Origin: Dipteris shenzhenensis
Taxonomy: Eukaryota > Polypodiophyta > Polypodiopsida > Gleicheniales
DNA: 64,000 nt
Assembly: GCA_047967505.1 (NCBI GenBank)
Contig: CM106540.1
Direction: 5' to 3' (one strand)
Both the position numbers and the translations under genes were made by a program. The stretch's first letter is position 1. Each line of letters starts with the position of its first letter. The notes below the pieces were generated by a model that saw only the letters and a list, made by a program, of their open reading frames with translations, did not search any database and was not told where the DNA came from. Below are positions 11,906 through 23,360 of the stretch, in pieces.

Positions 11906-12553
11906 ATGGACCCTGGACAACTTTCTACCAACCTTCGTCAGCGTCAAATTTGTAAAGGTTGGATAAGCAAATTGGATCCACAAATTGATTGGCGTTGTCC
12001 CAAGCTCTTTGATGTAATGTTCTTGAAAGAGTACCTATGTGCACCTCCATGTCTCAGAACCCATCCCAAGTTCTATGCAGTTCCACGATGTAAAAAATGG
12101 GAAGCCAACATACACAATTTGGATGAAGATCACACCATTAATTGGCCAATGATCGAACCATACTCTGGTGTAGAATGGAATATCCAAGGCACAATGATTT
12201 GAGCACTTCAGCAGCATGAGCAAATAATGCACGGCAACGTTGATCGCTTCCTTCGCCTAAGTGCTATCCTCTGCAAAACATTGGAATTCATTCTGGACAT
12301 CCCATGTTACCTCAATACCCATTTTCCTCCACTCAATTTCAATCCCAATGAACGGGTCGATGCTCAGATTACAAGCCGACTCTATCAAAGAGTGATCTCC
12401 TTAGAAGCACGCCACATATCTCTGTTCGAACAAATGGTGGATACAGGCTACCTAGAAACTGAGCAAAAATTGTATGATGCCAAGGCTTTACAGCAAGATC
12501 GATTGGCGCGACACAAGTTCCACAATTACTGGACTAAAGGCATGGCAATCTAG
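11906..12553 (+). pseudogene. Unrecognised ORF with one nonsense codon
   Basis: A single frame is open for 216 codons except for TGA at 12200-12202. The protein is rich in Trp, Pro, Cys and His in the first half (LDPQIDWRCPKLFDVMFLKE, YAVPRCKKWEANIHNLD) and helical in the second (ITSRLYQRVISLEARHISLF, LETEQKLYDAKALQQ). I do not recognise the family. It lies just before an LTR-like stretch, the place of extra or env-like ORFs in some plant gypsy elements. Length and composition argue for a real, recently broken coding sequence. Confidence 0.45.
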
Positions 12554-12721
12554 CTACGTGCTCGCAATAAGCCATAACCCGAGGACGGGTAATAAAATGG
12601 ATCTGAGCGTATGTTGTCTCTATGCCAACATGGACTTAGGTAGTACAGAATGTGTGTGTAGAGTAGCGACAAAGCTCCGCTTGTACTTGCATAAGGCTAG
12701 AAATAATCCCTCTTAGAAATC

Positions 12722-13026
12722 CAACTTGCATGTTCTACATGCAAGTTCTACATACGATTCCTACATGCAACTCCTACATGCGAGTTCTACATGCAGCTCC
12801 TACATGCGAGTTCTACTTGCAACTTCTACTTGTTGTAACTCCTACATGCAAGTTCTACTTACAACTCCTACATGCAACTCCTACATGCAAGTCCTACATG
12901 CGATTCCTACATGCATGTTCTACATACGAGTTCTACATGCAATGTGCAACATGCGAGTTCTACATGCAACTCCTACATGCAACTTGCAACTCCTACATGC
13001 AACTTCTATATGCAAGTTCCACATGT
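12722..13026 (+). repeat. 13-bp minisatellite, consensus TYCTACATGCRAS
   Basis: About 22 consecutive copies of a 13-bp unit such as TTCTACATGCAAG or TCCTACATGCAAC, with small length variants near 12835, 12945 and 12990. Because 13 is not a multiple of 3 the repeat is translatable in all three frames, which explains the overlapping spurious ORFs here. It ends about 55 bp before a TATA box. Confidence 0.92.
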
Positions 13027-13080
13027 AGAGAGAGCATGCCTTACAATTCTTGCATGCAGAGAGAGAAGCTCTCCAACTTG

Positions 13081-13088
13081 TATAAATA
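13081..13088 (+). promoter_or_regulatory. TATA box, probably of a gypsy LTR
   Basis: TATAAATA is followed by ACCCCATAATGGAATG and a TTCTACTTTGG stretch, resembling the U3/R junction of plant gypsy LTRs. The minisatellite directly upstream would then lie in U3. The LTR borders were not found. Confidence 0.4.
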
Positions 13089-13214
13089 CCCCATAATGGA
13101 ATGAAGCCACACTCTTTGGGGCATTGTGTTGAGTTCTACTTTGGTATTCCAAGCAATTGTCTCAAGTGTCCATGCTTCCTTGCACTCCACGTCCAAAAGC
13201 ATGCCCTAACCTTG

Positions 13215-13480
13215 CAACTCCTCCTCCCCTCTCCTCCAACCTTACAACCCATCCTCTCCCTCTCTTCCTCCCTCCTCCTCCTCCCTTCTCCTGCTCCCTC
13301 CTCCTCCTCCTCCTCCTCCTCCCTCCTCCTCCTCCTCCCTCCTCCTCCCTTCTCCTCCTCCTCCCTCCTCCTCCTCCTCCTCCCTTCTTCTCCTCCTCCT
13401 CCTCCTCCTCCTCCTCCCTCCTCCTCCTTTCTCCTCCTCTGTCCTCCTCCTTCCTCCTCTCTCTTCTTTCCCCCATGCTC
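13215..13480 (+). repeat. (TCC)n low-complexity tract
   Basis: An interrupted TCC/CTC array of about 265 bp. It yields Ser/Leu/Pro-rich ORFs in all frames and Glu/Arg/Gly-rich ORFs on the opposite strand; none is a gene. Confidence 0.95.
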
Positions 13481-13604
13481 TTACACCTTCTTCCTCTCCC
13501 ACTCCTATGCTCCCCCTAAACCCTTAGTTCCTGAACCCTTAACCTCCATGATCTACGAGGGAGAGGAGTTCTCCACCATGTACTCTACCCAGAACCTTGG
13601 ATCC

Positions 13605-13770
13605 TCCTTCTAACCCTGGAACCTCTTCTAGACTCTGGAACCTCTCTCTAAACCTTGCAATCTCCCTCTAATCCTTGAGCCTCCTTCTAAGCTTGGAACC
13701 TCCTTCTAAACCTTGGAACCTCCTTCTAAACCTTGGAACCCCCTTCTAACCCTTAAACTCCTCCTAAACC
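13605..13770 (+). repeat. 20-bp degenerate tandem repeat
   Basis: Units of the form CTTGGAACCTCCTTCTAAAC recur every 20 bp (for example starting near 13691, 13711 and 13731), decaying towards both ends, about 8 copies. Confidence 0.8.
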
Positions 13771-14458
13771 CTACAACCCCCAATGAAGGCGAAAGCCTTC
13801 ATTACCTCAACCATGATGAAGCACGTTCCTTTTACACATGCATGCACTATGTTTGCTTACCACACTTAAGCCTATGTCTCTCACTGGAATATGACTCGAG
13901 GTCCTAAGCTACACATATACTACAAACGATAACCTCGATATATCTATAGGTGACAAAAAGCCTCGGAAGCCTGTATACTGAGAATACCCTACTCTTCCTA
14001 TGAAAGCCATGGGAAAGAGCAACCAACAAGCCTCAAATTTACTATAATGTATGCTTATTGGGATAAACAGGCTTCATTACCAACATACAATTGTTATCTA
14101 TGTCACTCTAGCTCGGGTGCATTTAATATAGTTGTCTACCCAAGCAACAAATCTAAACATCCCAAAGTTGTCCATTTCTTTAAATTCGTTCTCCCACTCA
14201 AGATGCTTTATGTAAGAACATCACAAAGTGCAGGTGTCCTCTTCTAAGGAGAATAAATGTTAGCATTGTGAACCATGAACATATGTGTAGGTGTCCTCTT
14301 TTAGCAAGTATCCCTTCTCTATGTTAGGATTTTTTAAAACTTTACTTTATTTGGAACTTATAAAATTTTCATATGGTATAACTGCCAACCATGAAACATT
14401 CATTAAATATTGAGTGAAGATTGCTTTTTCAAGGCTTTTTCCTCATAAGCACTTGTAA
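13771..14458. other. No gene seen
   Basis: No ORF with recognisable motifs and no structured repeat. It may include the rest of the LTR suspected near 13.1 kb, but no terminal TG...CA pair could be assigned. Confidence 0.4.
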
Positions 14459-14812
14459 TATGTAGTCACATTACAAGCTCAACATAGCAAGGAGTCCAAA
14501 TTAAGTTTAAGAGCTCCAAAAGAATTGAACTAGTTTTTCAAAACCACTCATAATTATCATAGATAAGAAGTAAAGCACATCATATAAATAGCCATCATGG
14601 TGTGTATCATGACAAATCAGACTCAGTCCTATCTACTAAAACGACCATGAGGACATGTAACGAAAAGTTAAAGATAGTAATTACAAAGTTACTCTTAGGC
14701 AACATAAAATGTATACATAAAAAAATAGAGAATTTATCATAAGCACAGTCAGATGCCATTGTTACCCATGCTCGTAGATCAGTCAACATAGTTCCTGTTG
14801 TGTGTGGAGCCT
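14459..14812 (+). repeat. Left arm of inverted repeat
   Basis: Pairs with 15567-15889 on the opposite strand. It carries about 30 extra bases relative to the right arm near 14740-14775. Confidence 0.75.
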
Positions 14813-14877
14813 GAACTTTGTTCAGAGATTGTTTTTTGGCCATGCTTTGGACCCAGACGTGTTTATACCCATCCCAT

Positions 14878-14995
14878 GAAGGGGGAGCAGGGCGTTTCCC
14901 CCCCTAGTACTATTGTTGGGGGGTTCCAAGGGGGGCCGACGACATGCATTAGGCCCCCTTAGCAAGGGTTTGGGGGCGGCGCCCCCCCGAAGCAA
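14878..14995. repeat. GC-rich palindromic patch in the spacer
   Basis: Runs of G and C alternate (CCCCCCC, GGGGGG, GGGGGGCC) and include the self-complementary GGGGGCGGCGCCCCC. It stands out sharply from the AT-rich flanks. It looks like a separate insertion of the GC-rich hairpin type seen again at 36.9 and 43.8-45.4 kb. Confidence 0.55.
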
Positions 14996-15566
14996 AAAAC
15001 CCATGAAAATTGGTGCATGAGTTGTGTGGTCACAATTGTAAGATAAGGGTATGGCTCATATAGCAGGAGAGTAGTGGATATACTACTTGTATCTTGTATC
15101 TTCTCACTTGTTGGATTAAAAAAATGCAAGATTGCCTGTTCTTCGTGGACATATCCCACATTGGGTGAACCATGTATATCGGTGTCTCTTTGTCTCTTCC
15201 ATTCTGTGCGAATTCTGTATTGTGTATTTTATGCATACCGCTTCTCACATTGTTGCTCCGTTATCATGTTTCTCCTAATAGTTCCTTGACTCATAATTCA
15301 AATTTATAGGATGAATAGAGATAATCAGATAACTTTCCATTTAGAGAAAATATGAATGTGAGACTTCCATTCACTATATATTAACTTTTGCTAAGAATAG
15401 TAGGCCTGACGTTTTATTTTGAACGAGGCAATGTGGGAGGGGTTCTCAAGGGGTTAGTGGCCCATATCTACCTATTAATTGATTCATCTAGCCAAATGTG
15501 GGAAGGGTTAGTGGCCCATACTCTTGTTTATGGTGGTAATCACTTTCCTCCTTGGATGAAAAGATT

Positions 15567-15889
15567 AGGCTCCACACACAAGAGGGACTATGTTGACTGA
15601 TTTGGGCTTGGGTAACAATTCTCTATTTTTATGGATACATTTGTTGTTGCCTAAGAGTAACTTTGTATTTACTATCCTTAACTTTTTGTTACATGTTCTC
15701 TTGGTCGTTGTAGATAGGACTTAGTCTGATTTGTCATGACACATGTCATGATGGCTATTTATATGATGTGCTTTATTTCTTATGCTACGATCAATATGAG
15801 TGGTTTTGAAAAACCCATTCAATTCTTTTGGATCTCTTAAACTTAATTTGGACTCCTTGCTATACTGAGCTTGTAATGTCACTACATAC
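15567..15889 (-). repeat. Right arm of inverted repeat
   Basis: Reverse complement of 14459-14812, read from the inner GGCTCCACACAC to the outer GTAATGTCACTACATA. Confidence 0.75.
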
Positions 15890-18120
15890 TTATGGGGTTT
15901 GGTTAGAGTGGCATTACAATCTATAATAAATGTAAACATATGTTGAAATAGCTAATTCCTTCTTTAATGAAAGCTAGAATCTCAGTTCAAAAGATTTGCA
16001 GTCGGCCTCGGTTGGCTTGACGAGACTATGGACAAATTTGGAGGGTGGATTTCATCCCTCGGGTAGCATAGCGACTTGTTCCCAGGAGGTACAAAAGAAG
16101 ACTAGGTCAAATTATAGATCGGAGACCCTGTTGCACATAAGTTGGAGAGCCCAAATCATAGGAGCCGTGTTGAGCTATTTTACCACCTGTGCACGGTGAG
16201 CGATTGAGAGAATGAGATGACACTCTTATACATATCCATTAATGAAAATGGCTCTTTTCTCAAACTATACTTTCATTGTATTCTTGTATAATTTATTTTG
16301 GTGCTTGTTTAAGTTTGTTAAAGTTTTATCATGGAACACTCTTGATTTCTTGACTTTTCTTATGGCTTCAATAATTATCCTTCGTTAAGTTAGGCATTTT
16401 CATTTCCCTCTTGTTTAGGGTCTAGCTTTGTGGGACACTCATCTAACAGGAGGTAATAAAGTCTAGTAGGCTTATGCTTGGTGTAGTAAGGATTGACTTT
16501 ATCAAGATTCATCCTCATGGGGAAAATCTCTCCATTATACTACTTCAATTGTACCTTGTTAGGTAGGCAACATAGTGCCATCAATTAAAAATTCAAGCTC
16601 TCATTGAGCCACATGTCATTCCATTTTTAGAACTCGATGGACAAAAATAAGCCTCTTGTTATGTTTAGTTTTTCTATTCAGTAAATCGTCAACATTCCTC
16701 AAGCCTCCTTTTCATATATGAGGGTTACATGGTCTTCTTCCTCTCCTATCTAGCACATTTCACATGTTCTCCCTTGTCATGCTACTTTATTCTATCTACA
16801 TACAGCTTCTACTTCAAGGTCATCGGAAGTTAACTCTCATCTATATCTTTGGTGACTTTTGAAGGGAATGATTGCATTTTATAAAAGTGAGATTCATCCT
16901 ATGCTAATTCATGAGGACAAGATTAGCTAAGGGAGAACATCTTCTCCCTCAGCTAAGGGAGAATATCTTCTCCTTTACTTCAAACCACATGTTGTTTACA
17001 AGTCTTTACACCATAATCCCACTAATAGCTATATAGTTGTTCAAGATGTTTCTTTTCTACACCGATTTTGCATCATCCTTTATTGTTTCATTGCTTCTAG
17101 TACTTGTGTGGAAATCTATTTGGCATTTGCATCCATGTTTGTACTTTAGTTGTGATAATAAATGCTTCCCCCTTCAAATGCATCACTCGTCTTTGCAAAT
17201 CTAAGCTCCTCCGTGATGTATCTCTTCTACCAATCTTTTGTTTTTGCTCAAGGTATTACCATAAAGCTTGGCATAACCCCTTACAATTATTAATAGAATG
17301 ACAAAGGGACTATTTACCAAGCTCCTCCATGATGCATTTCTTCTACTAGTTATTGGTCTTTTGCGCAAGGACATTGCCATAGAGCTTGGTTATCAAATTC
17401 CTAACCATTACACCCTATAGTTTGTGAAGACTTTTTGGCACATTTCACATCCCACCCATTGAAGTGGTTACTATCTTGCTTGTTTGTCGTTCTAAAAGTG
17501 CCTTTGCCTAATGTTAATTGCTATTCATTCAAGAATATCTCTTCCCCAATAAGTTATGATTTTTAGATGATATGAGTTGTAAGACTAAATAGGTGCCATA
17601 AACTTTAAAGAATAGAGAGGGGGGATGAAGGTACAAGGTGTTATTTTAATTTGATATTTAAAACCTTGCTTTTTCTTGGTGGCTACTTCAGTAAATGTGA
17701 AGTGTAGGAATCTTACTTGGCAAGGAAAATTCCCATATAAAACACGTCATGATGAAAGACACGTGGAATAGTGAAACTTTAAAGGGAATTATTTTTTGTT
17801 TTAAAAGTAGTTCTCCTTCATTTATTTGGGGCTTTGGGGGAAAGAGTAATGGGTGAAAAGGATGAGAATAAATTTTTCCAACAAAAGATGAGAAATCAAG
17901 GGTGCAATAAGTGGTTATGGGATAAGAAGCTGCACATGTAAAAGCTTGAAGGAAATCATGGATATATGAATTACTTTAGTATGTATCAATAAATAAAGCT
18001 CAATGACTTTCTATCCCAATAATTCATCATCCAAGGGGAAGAATTGGTGCAGCACCTAAACGGAGATGGCAGATTGTGTAGAACATTCAAGACCTGCCTC
18101 GAATGTGGCAAAGTGGAAGA
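15890..18120. other. AT-rich stretch, no supported gene
   Basis: A direct duplication of about 26 bp lies at 16925-16973 (AGCTAAGGGAGAA...CTTCTCC twice). A diverged repeat with a 116-bp offset lies at 17203 and 17319 (AAGCTCCTCC-TGATG). The second stretch faintly recalls gypsy integrase in one broken frame, but not enough to call. Confidence 0.35.
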
Positions 18121-18122
18121 AT

Positions 18123-18326
18123 GGAGGTTTGGAGGTGTCCAAAACCCCTCGCTGTGGACCTCCAAACCTCCAAAACGCTCAGATGGGACCTGGTGATCTA
18201 TACCAAGGTGCCCTGCACTGTCCTGTAGTCTAGACTAGCTGATGCATGTGGCCAGGAGCTCTGCTTTTCTTCAAATCTGAAAACGGAGGTTTGGAGGTTT
18301 CAGATCTGGAAATGGAGGTTTGGAGG
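18123..18326. repeat. Cluster of GGAGGTTTGGAGG motifs, one inverted
   Basis: The motif occurs at 18123-18136, inverted at 18158-18171, and again at 18285-18297 and 18314-18326. The first two form a 14-bp perfect stem with a 21-base loop. Confidence 0.8.
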
Positions 18327-18559
18327 GTGGCATGTGGCCGTGCTCTTAGGATTGGTTCCACATGGGATATATGGATCATGGGAATGCTTTGGTGAAGTAT
18401 GTGCACATGGGGGAGCATGATAGAAGCATGAGTATTCATAAATGGAAATCAGCCACAATTGTTCCAACTTCCATACAGTACATCAACGGAACAATCTTAA
18501 AGAGGACATCTAACTATAATTGCGAGACTCTAGTATGTTGGACGCCCGAATAAAAACTG

Positions 18560-18930
18560 TTCAATTTTGACGTCGTGTAAATGAAAAAGGTCCACGAACC
18601 ACGATTGCAATTGGAATTGGGGCTCACATTAATAAGAGCCGCAATTAAATGAAGCGCTTTCTGTTACACCTTATTTATACACAATATATTTTTGTGCCGC
18701 CTTCGTGCTCGGCTTACTAATTCCCTACTTGCCACGTGGGTGGCTTTAATGAAGTCCGTTTCCGTAGGCCATCATGAAGTGCCGGGGTTCATCCAACGTG
18801 TCGCCATGCTGGACGGTACGCTGGCATGATACGCAGAATCGGATGACGTAGGCCGTAAAAGCCATGCCACTTGGCATTTGCTGGCGAAAGCTCTGAACAG
18901 TCTGCACGTGAGGACGTTCCGCAGTTCAAT
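18560..18930. promoter_or_regulatory. Cluster of ACGT-core motifs (G-box-like)
   Basis: TGACGTCG (18568), CCACGTGG (18732-18739), AACGTG (18795), TGACGTAG (18844) and GCACGTGA (18904) lie within about 350 bp that is less AT-rich than the flanks. Such ACGT cores bind plant bZIP and bHLH factors (established knowledge). No gene follows on either strand nearby, so this may be an orphan promoter fragment or an LTR. Confidence 0.3.
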
Positions 18931-20514
18931 CATGGATCATTGGAGAATCCCTATGCTTTTAGCATCCTGAGTCCCCAACAAATGAAAATATGCCATCTCA
19001 GCTCTTAACGCAAAGTTCATTAAGCCATATCACTACCCCTTTAACGGCAAGATACGCTGCATTACAATGATGTATTTCTCTGTCTCTCTATCCTTCTACA
19101 ATGGCAATGTAGGACAAGGAGAAAAGCCTCTCCATACACAATGTTAGTGACTCATGTTATGCTTTTTCACATACTCCCATAGACTTTCTCATAAACATGA
19201 AGATGGGTCTTTGAAAGACCTAGAGGCATTGAGTTCCCCATCCAATCTCTCGATGCTACAATGATGGCAACACAAGATTGCAAGCAACATAGAGAGAGAG
19301 AGAGAGAGATGATATGCTATAATAATGTTAGGAGACTCAATAAAGATCAATAGGAGAAAAAGAAATCATTTGGTGCCAAAAACTACATGTTGTAACTTTG
19401 TAGATAGTAGTCAACACCATTCTTTCATGGGTTTATGTGTATGACAAGTATTTCTTGTGTGTATGTGTGTGCGCGCGAGCACACGCGTGCTGTTCAAGAC
19501 CCTATTTTTGTGTTCTAAGTTTTCTTTCATGTAGATCCTAACATGGTATGTAGGCTCATGAGTGTATCTTGTATTTGTCCCTAATGTGTTGATAAGTTTG
19601 CAAATGAAAAGTGTGTAATGGGCATAGTTTGCAAACGTTATCCTCTCTTTGCCCATCCTCCCACTTACTCGTTTCCACCTAGAGTTCATGAGTGCTAATT
19701 ATAAGGTCCATCTTTGAGAGAGATGTTCTCATTGAGGTACTCCTTCCTTCCATCAAGCAGCGTTAAATTCAAGGACATCTTATATTTTGGTTCTTGCTAT
19801 ATTTTGTCTAGGATTTTATGTATTACAAACTCTCTAATGGGAATGTCTTTGTCATACGAGAGCTGATGCATTTATCACAATAGCCCATCCATTCTATTCT
19901 TGCCTTACACTAGCCCCTTTCTTTTGTTGCCTTCATTGTCTTGTAAGGGAGTTTATCCATGTCCATTTATCCTGCTTTAGCGAGGTATTGAATGTGTTGG
20001 CATAGTGCTTCTCCCTCAATGGTAGCATGCATATCTTTGCTAATGAGCAAGTTTGTATACAAAATAGCCCTATATTTGGAAATTTATATGAACTCCCTCC
20101 TACAAGTGTACATGTTTCAATGTTGAATTGAAATATCACCTCTATAAATTCACGTAAATCATATTTGAGAAGTATTGTTTAATCCCCTTAAGAAAGTATA
20201 CGCCATGTATGCATAGCGTTCTCTGCTCAAATGTGCTATGTTACATATTTGTAGATTGATCACCTCAAGGATTGAGTAAGGTTTTGATTGATCTCCTCAA
20301 GGATTGAGCAAGTATACGATTTGATTCTCTGCTACTTTCAAGATGTATTTTATGAATGATGTGGAGATAAACAAGGTATGGGAACTTTAAAAAGGGGTAT
20401 GTAGACCTAAGGACATTTTGGAAATAAATATCACTTCAAATGGAAAGATTGGCTAGAATTAAGAAGAGAGTTTAGGCTCTCTAATAGAGACAAGGACATC
20501 ATTGTTTTAAAAAA
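18931..20514. other. No gene seen
   Basis: Contains a (GA)n microsatellite at 19291-19309 and an alternating GTGTGT/GCGCGC patch near 19457-19490. ORFs are short and motif-free. Confidence 0.45.
19291..19309 (+). repeat. (AG)n microsatellite
   Basis: Nine and a half AG units. Confidence 0.95.
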
Positions 20515-20899
20515 AAGAGTAAATGCTGAATATATTATATGGGTTGGGCAAGCCCACAAAAAAAGACTAGATTAAAAAAATTGGCTGCACCAAAAGAGGC
20601 CACACACCCTCAACCTATGGTAAAAGCCACTTATCAAGACTAGACCCTAAGCTAGGTCAAAACTACAATCAGATTCTTATTGATAACAAGGTCCTTGGAG
20701 GTTAGAATCCACCCCAAGTCCCTCAAGATCCCTTTGCATGTAGAATGATGGCAACTTCACAATCTGCAATAACTTCATCCTTGAAGACTAAATTGTTTCT
20801 TACTTCCCACACCACGATCATCACAACGGCGCGCATATAAGGCCAACAGGCAACAATATATGGTGATAGATAAGCGTTCTCCCCCAGCAAGACTAGCCT

Positions 20900-21175
20900 C
20901 TAGTTAGAGCACGAGTAAATTTTGGCCATTAGGCTCAAATCGTGCACCGAACGTTCTACCTTCCTCCACACCTCGTGTGATATCTGGTAGTGCCAAAGGA
21001 GATGGCTAATTTTTTCCATTGCCCTATTGCACAAGTGGCAAATTGGAGAAATAGGGAGATGTTTTTCTAATCTTGCCCAACTAGTATCCATTGATGGAGT
21101 TCTTTCGAGAGCAGAAAGCGGGACTTCCCAACCACGTAGCTCTTCCAAATTGTTTGAAGATGTTGATGCCACCAA
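20900..21175 (-). pseudogene. LINE C-terminal zinc-binding domain (zf-RVT)
   Basis: A 91-codon open stretch contains CHLCNRAMEKISHLLWHYQ followed by a WRKV-like motif. This matches the zf-RVT domain that follows reverse transcriptase in plant LINEs: C-x2-C then H at the expected spacing, with the usual Cys replaced before the final Trp. It lies about 1.2 kb after the RT active site, as expected. Confidence 0.75.
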
Positions 21176-22199
21176 GCATTGCCTCTTCTCAGAGACTATT
21201 TCTTATCCAAAATTTGAAATAGGGGGGCTTCCTAGAGTAGATGACAGTACACAATCTTTGATGAAATTTTTTGGAGCCGCCATAATCCATTGATCCTCCC
21301 TCCAAGAACTGGTCAAAATTATGTTTGTAGGCTAGTCTTTTGAGATCCTTTCTAGAGCCACAAGAAGTAAATCCCTTTCCCCCGAGCTTAGCTTGACCCG
21401 ACTCTCAATTTGAGTAATAGATAGCTAGCAGGTAGATCTCTCATCCCATAAATCTTCCCAGATACTTAGACCTTTCTTGAACAACTTTGAGCTCCCACCA
21501 CATCGTGAAGACCAAATGGCTCAGACCTAAAAGCAGGGCTCCACCAAATATTCTCCCTTAGGCTCGCATTACCCTTAAGCCCCTTGTGCCCTTTCCAAGC
21601 CACGCATCTAATACCCTCTTTCCGAGCAACCACTAACCTTGCTATCAAATGTGACCCATGAACAAAGACTGAAAAACTAGAGAAGAGATAATGATACCAC
21701 GACAGCCCACTCTAGCTCCCTATGCCCCTATCTTGAGTCTTTACCTATTTCTATAAACAACTTAGCAATTTCTACCCACGGGGAATGCCCATGAAAGAGA
21801 CACGAAAGCCACTTACAGATCATAGACCAATTACTGACTTTGATGTCAGGCAACCCAAGTCCCCCCTGTGCCTTCGATGCCTTCAAGGGGGGGTCAAGGG
21901 GCGCCATGGGATATATTTCATCTTCCTTTTAGACTCAAGCTTGGTCCATAAGAATCCTTTGAACAACTTTTTGATATACTACCAATTGGACTTGGAGAAG
22001 TTCCAAACAGTTGTTACCACGTAGGTAGTGAGTCCAGAGAATATGCTAAATTGTAATTCTTGCATTCTAGCCTACCATTCCAAGCTTTAAGATTTTCCAT
22101 TACCTTTTTCATCAAACTATGTAAACCTCTGCTTGATAGTTTTGGCCAAACCAACGGGGCCCCCAAATACCTTATGATTTCACCTCTGGGGATGATCTG

Positions 22200-23040
22200 A
22201 CCCTGGTGGGGGAGTATAATTTGATCTGAGGGTGAACGTTTTGGCCTAGTTGCATCTTAAACTGGACGCTTTGCGAAAACCCTTTAGCACCTCCATCAGG
22301 TTCTCAACACTTCCCTATCCTCAATGGAGAATGACACCATGTCATCGATGAATAACTGTGCGCTCAACTGGTCACCCGATGGGATCTGAACCGCTCTAAT
22401 TTTTCCATTTGTAGCAATAGTCATTGTCAAAGCATGAATTAGGGGCATTGTTCTTTAGATCATATGTCCCCACTACTCTGCCATTTAGGGAAAAGATAGC
22501 TGAGGCATTACCAAATAGAGTGGATACCATCTTGAAAAATATATGTGCTTGATAAGAAGTGCAAGAATAAAATCCCACCTTAGGCTTTGTCTAGATCGAA
22601 TCCAAATAGGATAACCCTTTGACTAAAAAAGCAAGCATGGTCTAGAGCTAGAGAGATGTTCAGAATGTTGTCTGAAGATATCCCACCCCTTGATGTATCC
22701 ATATTGCTCTTGATCGATCACGTCCATGCAGACCTCTCTGATTCTTAGAGCCATCTCTTTTGCAATGATTTTATAGCTTGTGTTGAGCATGATCGGTCTC
22801 AAGACACCCACCTTCAACCGCATGACTGCCTTTTCGAAAATAGCTTGACCAGACCGGCATTCACATCCGAGGAGAGTGACCTCACTCAAATGGTTCCATT
22901 TGCCATATCATTGAGTTTGTTGCCAAGGCGATCCCCGAACTCTTATAGAATTCCATTGGGAACCTGTCCAGTGCAAGAGCTGCAAATAGTGCTTTCCTTA
23001 GTTCCTCAGTGGTGGTAAAGGGTTTGACCAACATCGATTA
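22200..23040 (-). pseudogene. LINE reverse transcriptase domain
   Basis: The minus-strand frame ending at 22623 reads VGVLRPIMLNTSYKIIAKEM and DQEQYGYIKGWDIFRQ, the conserved LINE RT motifs. Further on, VSTLFGNASAIFSLNGRV matches the segment before the active site, and FIDD encoded at 22341-22352 takes the place of the usual F/YADD box. The pieces lie in different frames with stops between. Confidence 0.8.
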
Positions 23041-23360
23041 CATAGAATCTGACACCCTAGGCACCATTCCCTTGAGGAATCGGTTCAATTCAATGGTCCA
23101 TTCTTCATTTGGTAGAGCCTCCTCGCCTATAGTGGTGCTAAGTACTTTCCTGAACACCTTGGCCACATGCCAAAATTTAGTGATAATGTTCTCATCCCCA
23201 TCCGTGATCATGTTGACCAGATCTTTTTCCTGCTTTTCCTTCACAGGAAACTTAGATCCGGTCCAGTCTTCGAGCTCAAAACTCCTCCCCCTTCCTACGA
23301 TTAGTCCACAAAAACCCTTTCAATCCTTTCGAGTCCAGTTCAAGGCAGTCTACTAAACCC

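Larger units (their letters stand above)
2023..12720 (+). mobile_element. Degenerate Ty3/gypsy element (Tat/Athila-like) with extra 3' material
   Basis: The pol domains occur in gypsy order (protease, RT, RNase H, integrase) between 2507 and 6705, with several stops and frame changes. No 5' LTR, primer-binding site or convincing gag is visible upstream. The copia LTR ends at 2022, so the copia probably inserted into this element, or truncated it, leaving any gag to the left of the window. After integrase there are about 6 kb of additional sequence with coiled-coil and gag-like fragments and an ORF at 11906-12553. This could be a 3' extra region as in some Tat elements, or a second nested element. 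The right boundary is uncertain; a TATA-bearing, LTR-like stretch begins near 12.7 kb. Confidence 0.6.
14459..15889. mobile_element. Inverted-repeat (foldback-type) element
   Basis: The left arm 14459-14812 and right arm 15567-15889 are reverse complements over more than 300 bp with scattered differences. Matching landmarks are GTGTGTGGAGCC at the inner ends, TAGAGAAT, TTACTCTTAGGCAACA, CATGACAAATCAGACT, TCATATAAATAGCCATCATG and ACATTACAAGCTC near the outer ends. The 754-bp spacer has no transposase ORF and includes a GC-rich patch. Long inverted arms with no coding capacity fit a foldback or non-autonomous DNA transposon, or an inverted duplication. Transcription across it would give a long hairpin RNA. 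The exact ends and target duplication were not determined. Confidence 0.75.

Noticed and set aside
12722-13026. CRISPR-like array
   Set aside because: Units are contiguous with no spacers, and the DNA is eukaryotic.
12730-13104. Three overlapping Cys/Met/His-rich ORFs, one resembling a repeat protein
   Set aside because: They arise from a 13-bp minisatellite that is open in all three frames.
13101-13613. ORFs of 170 and 120 codons on the plus strand and similar on the minus strand
   Set aside because: They are translations of a (TCC)n tract in several frames, with no domain.
16900-17600. Faint gypsy integrase resemblance (KLLHDA, FVKTFWHIS) with a 116-bp duplication
   Set aside because: Too few motifs in a shared frame; no catalytic residues found.
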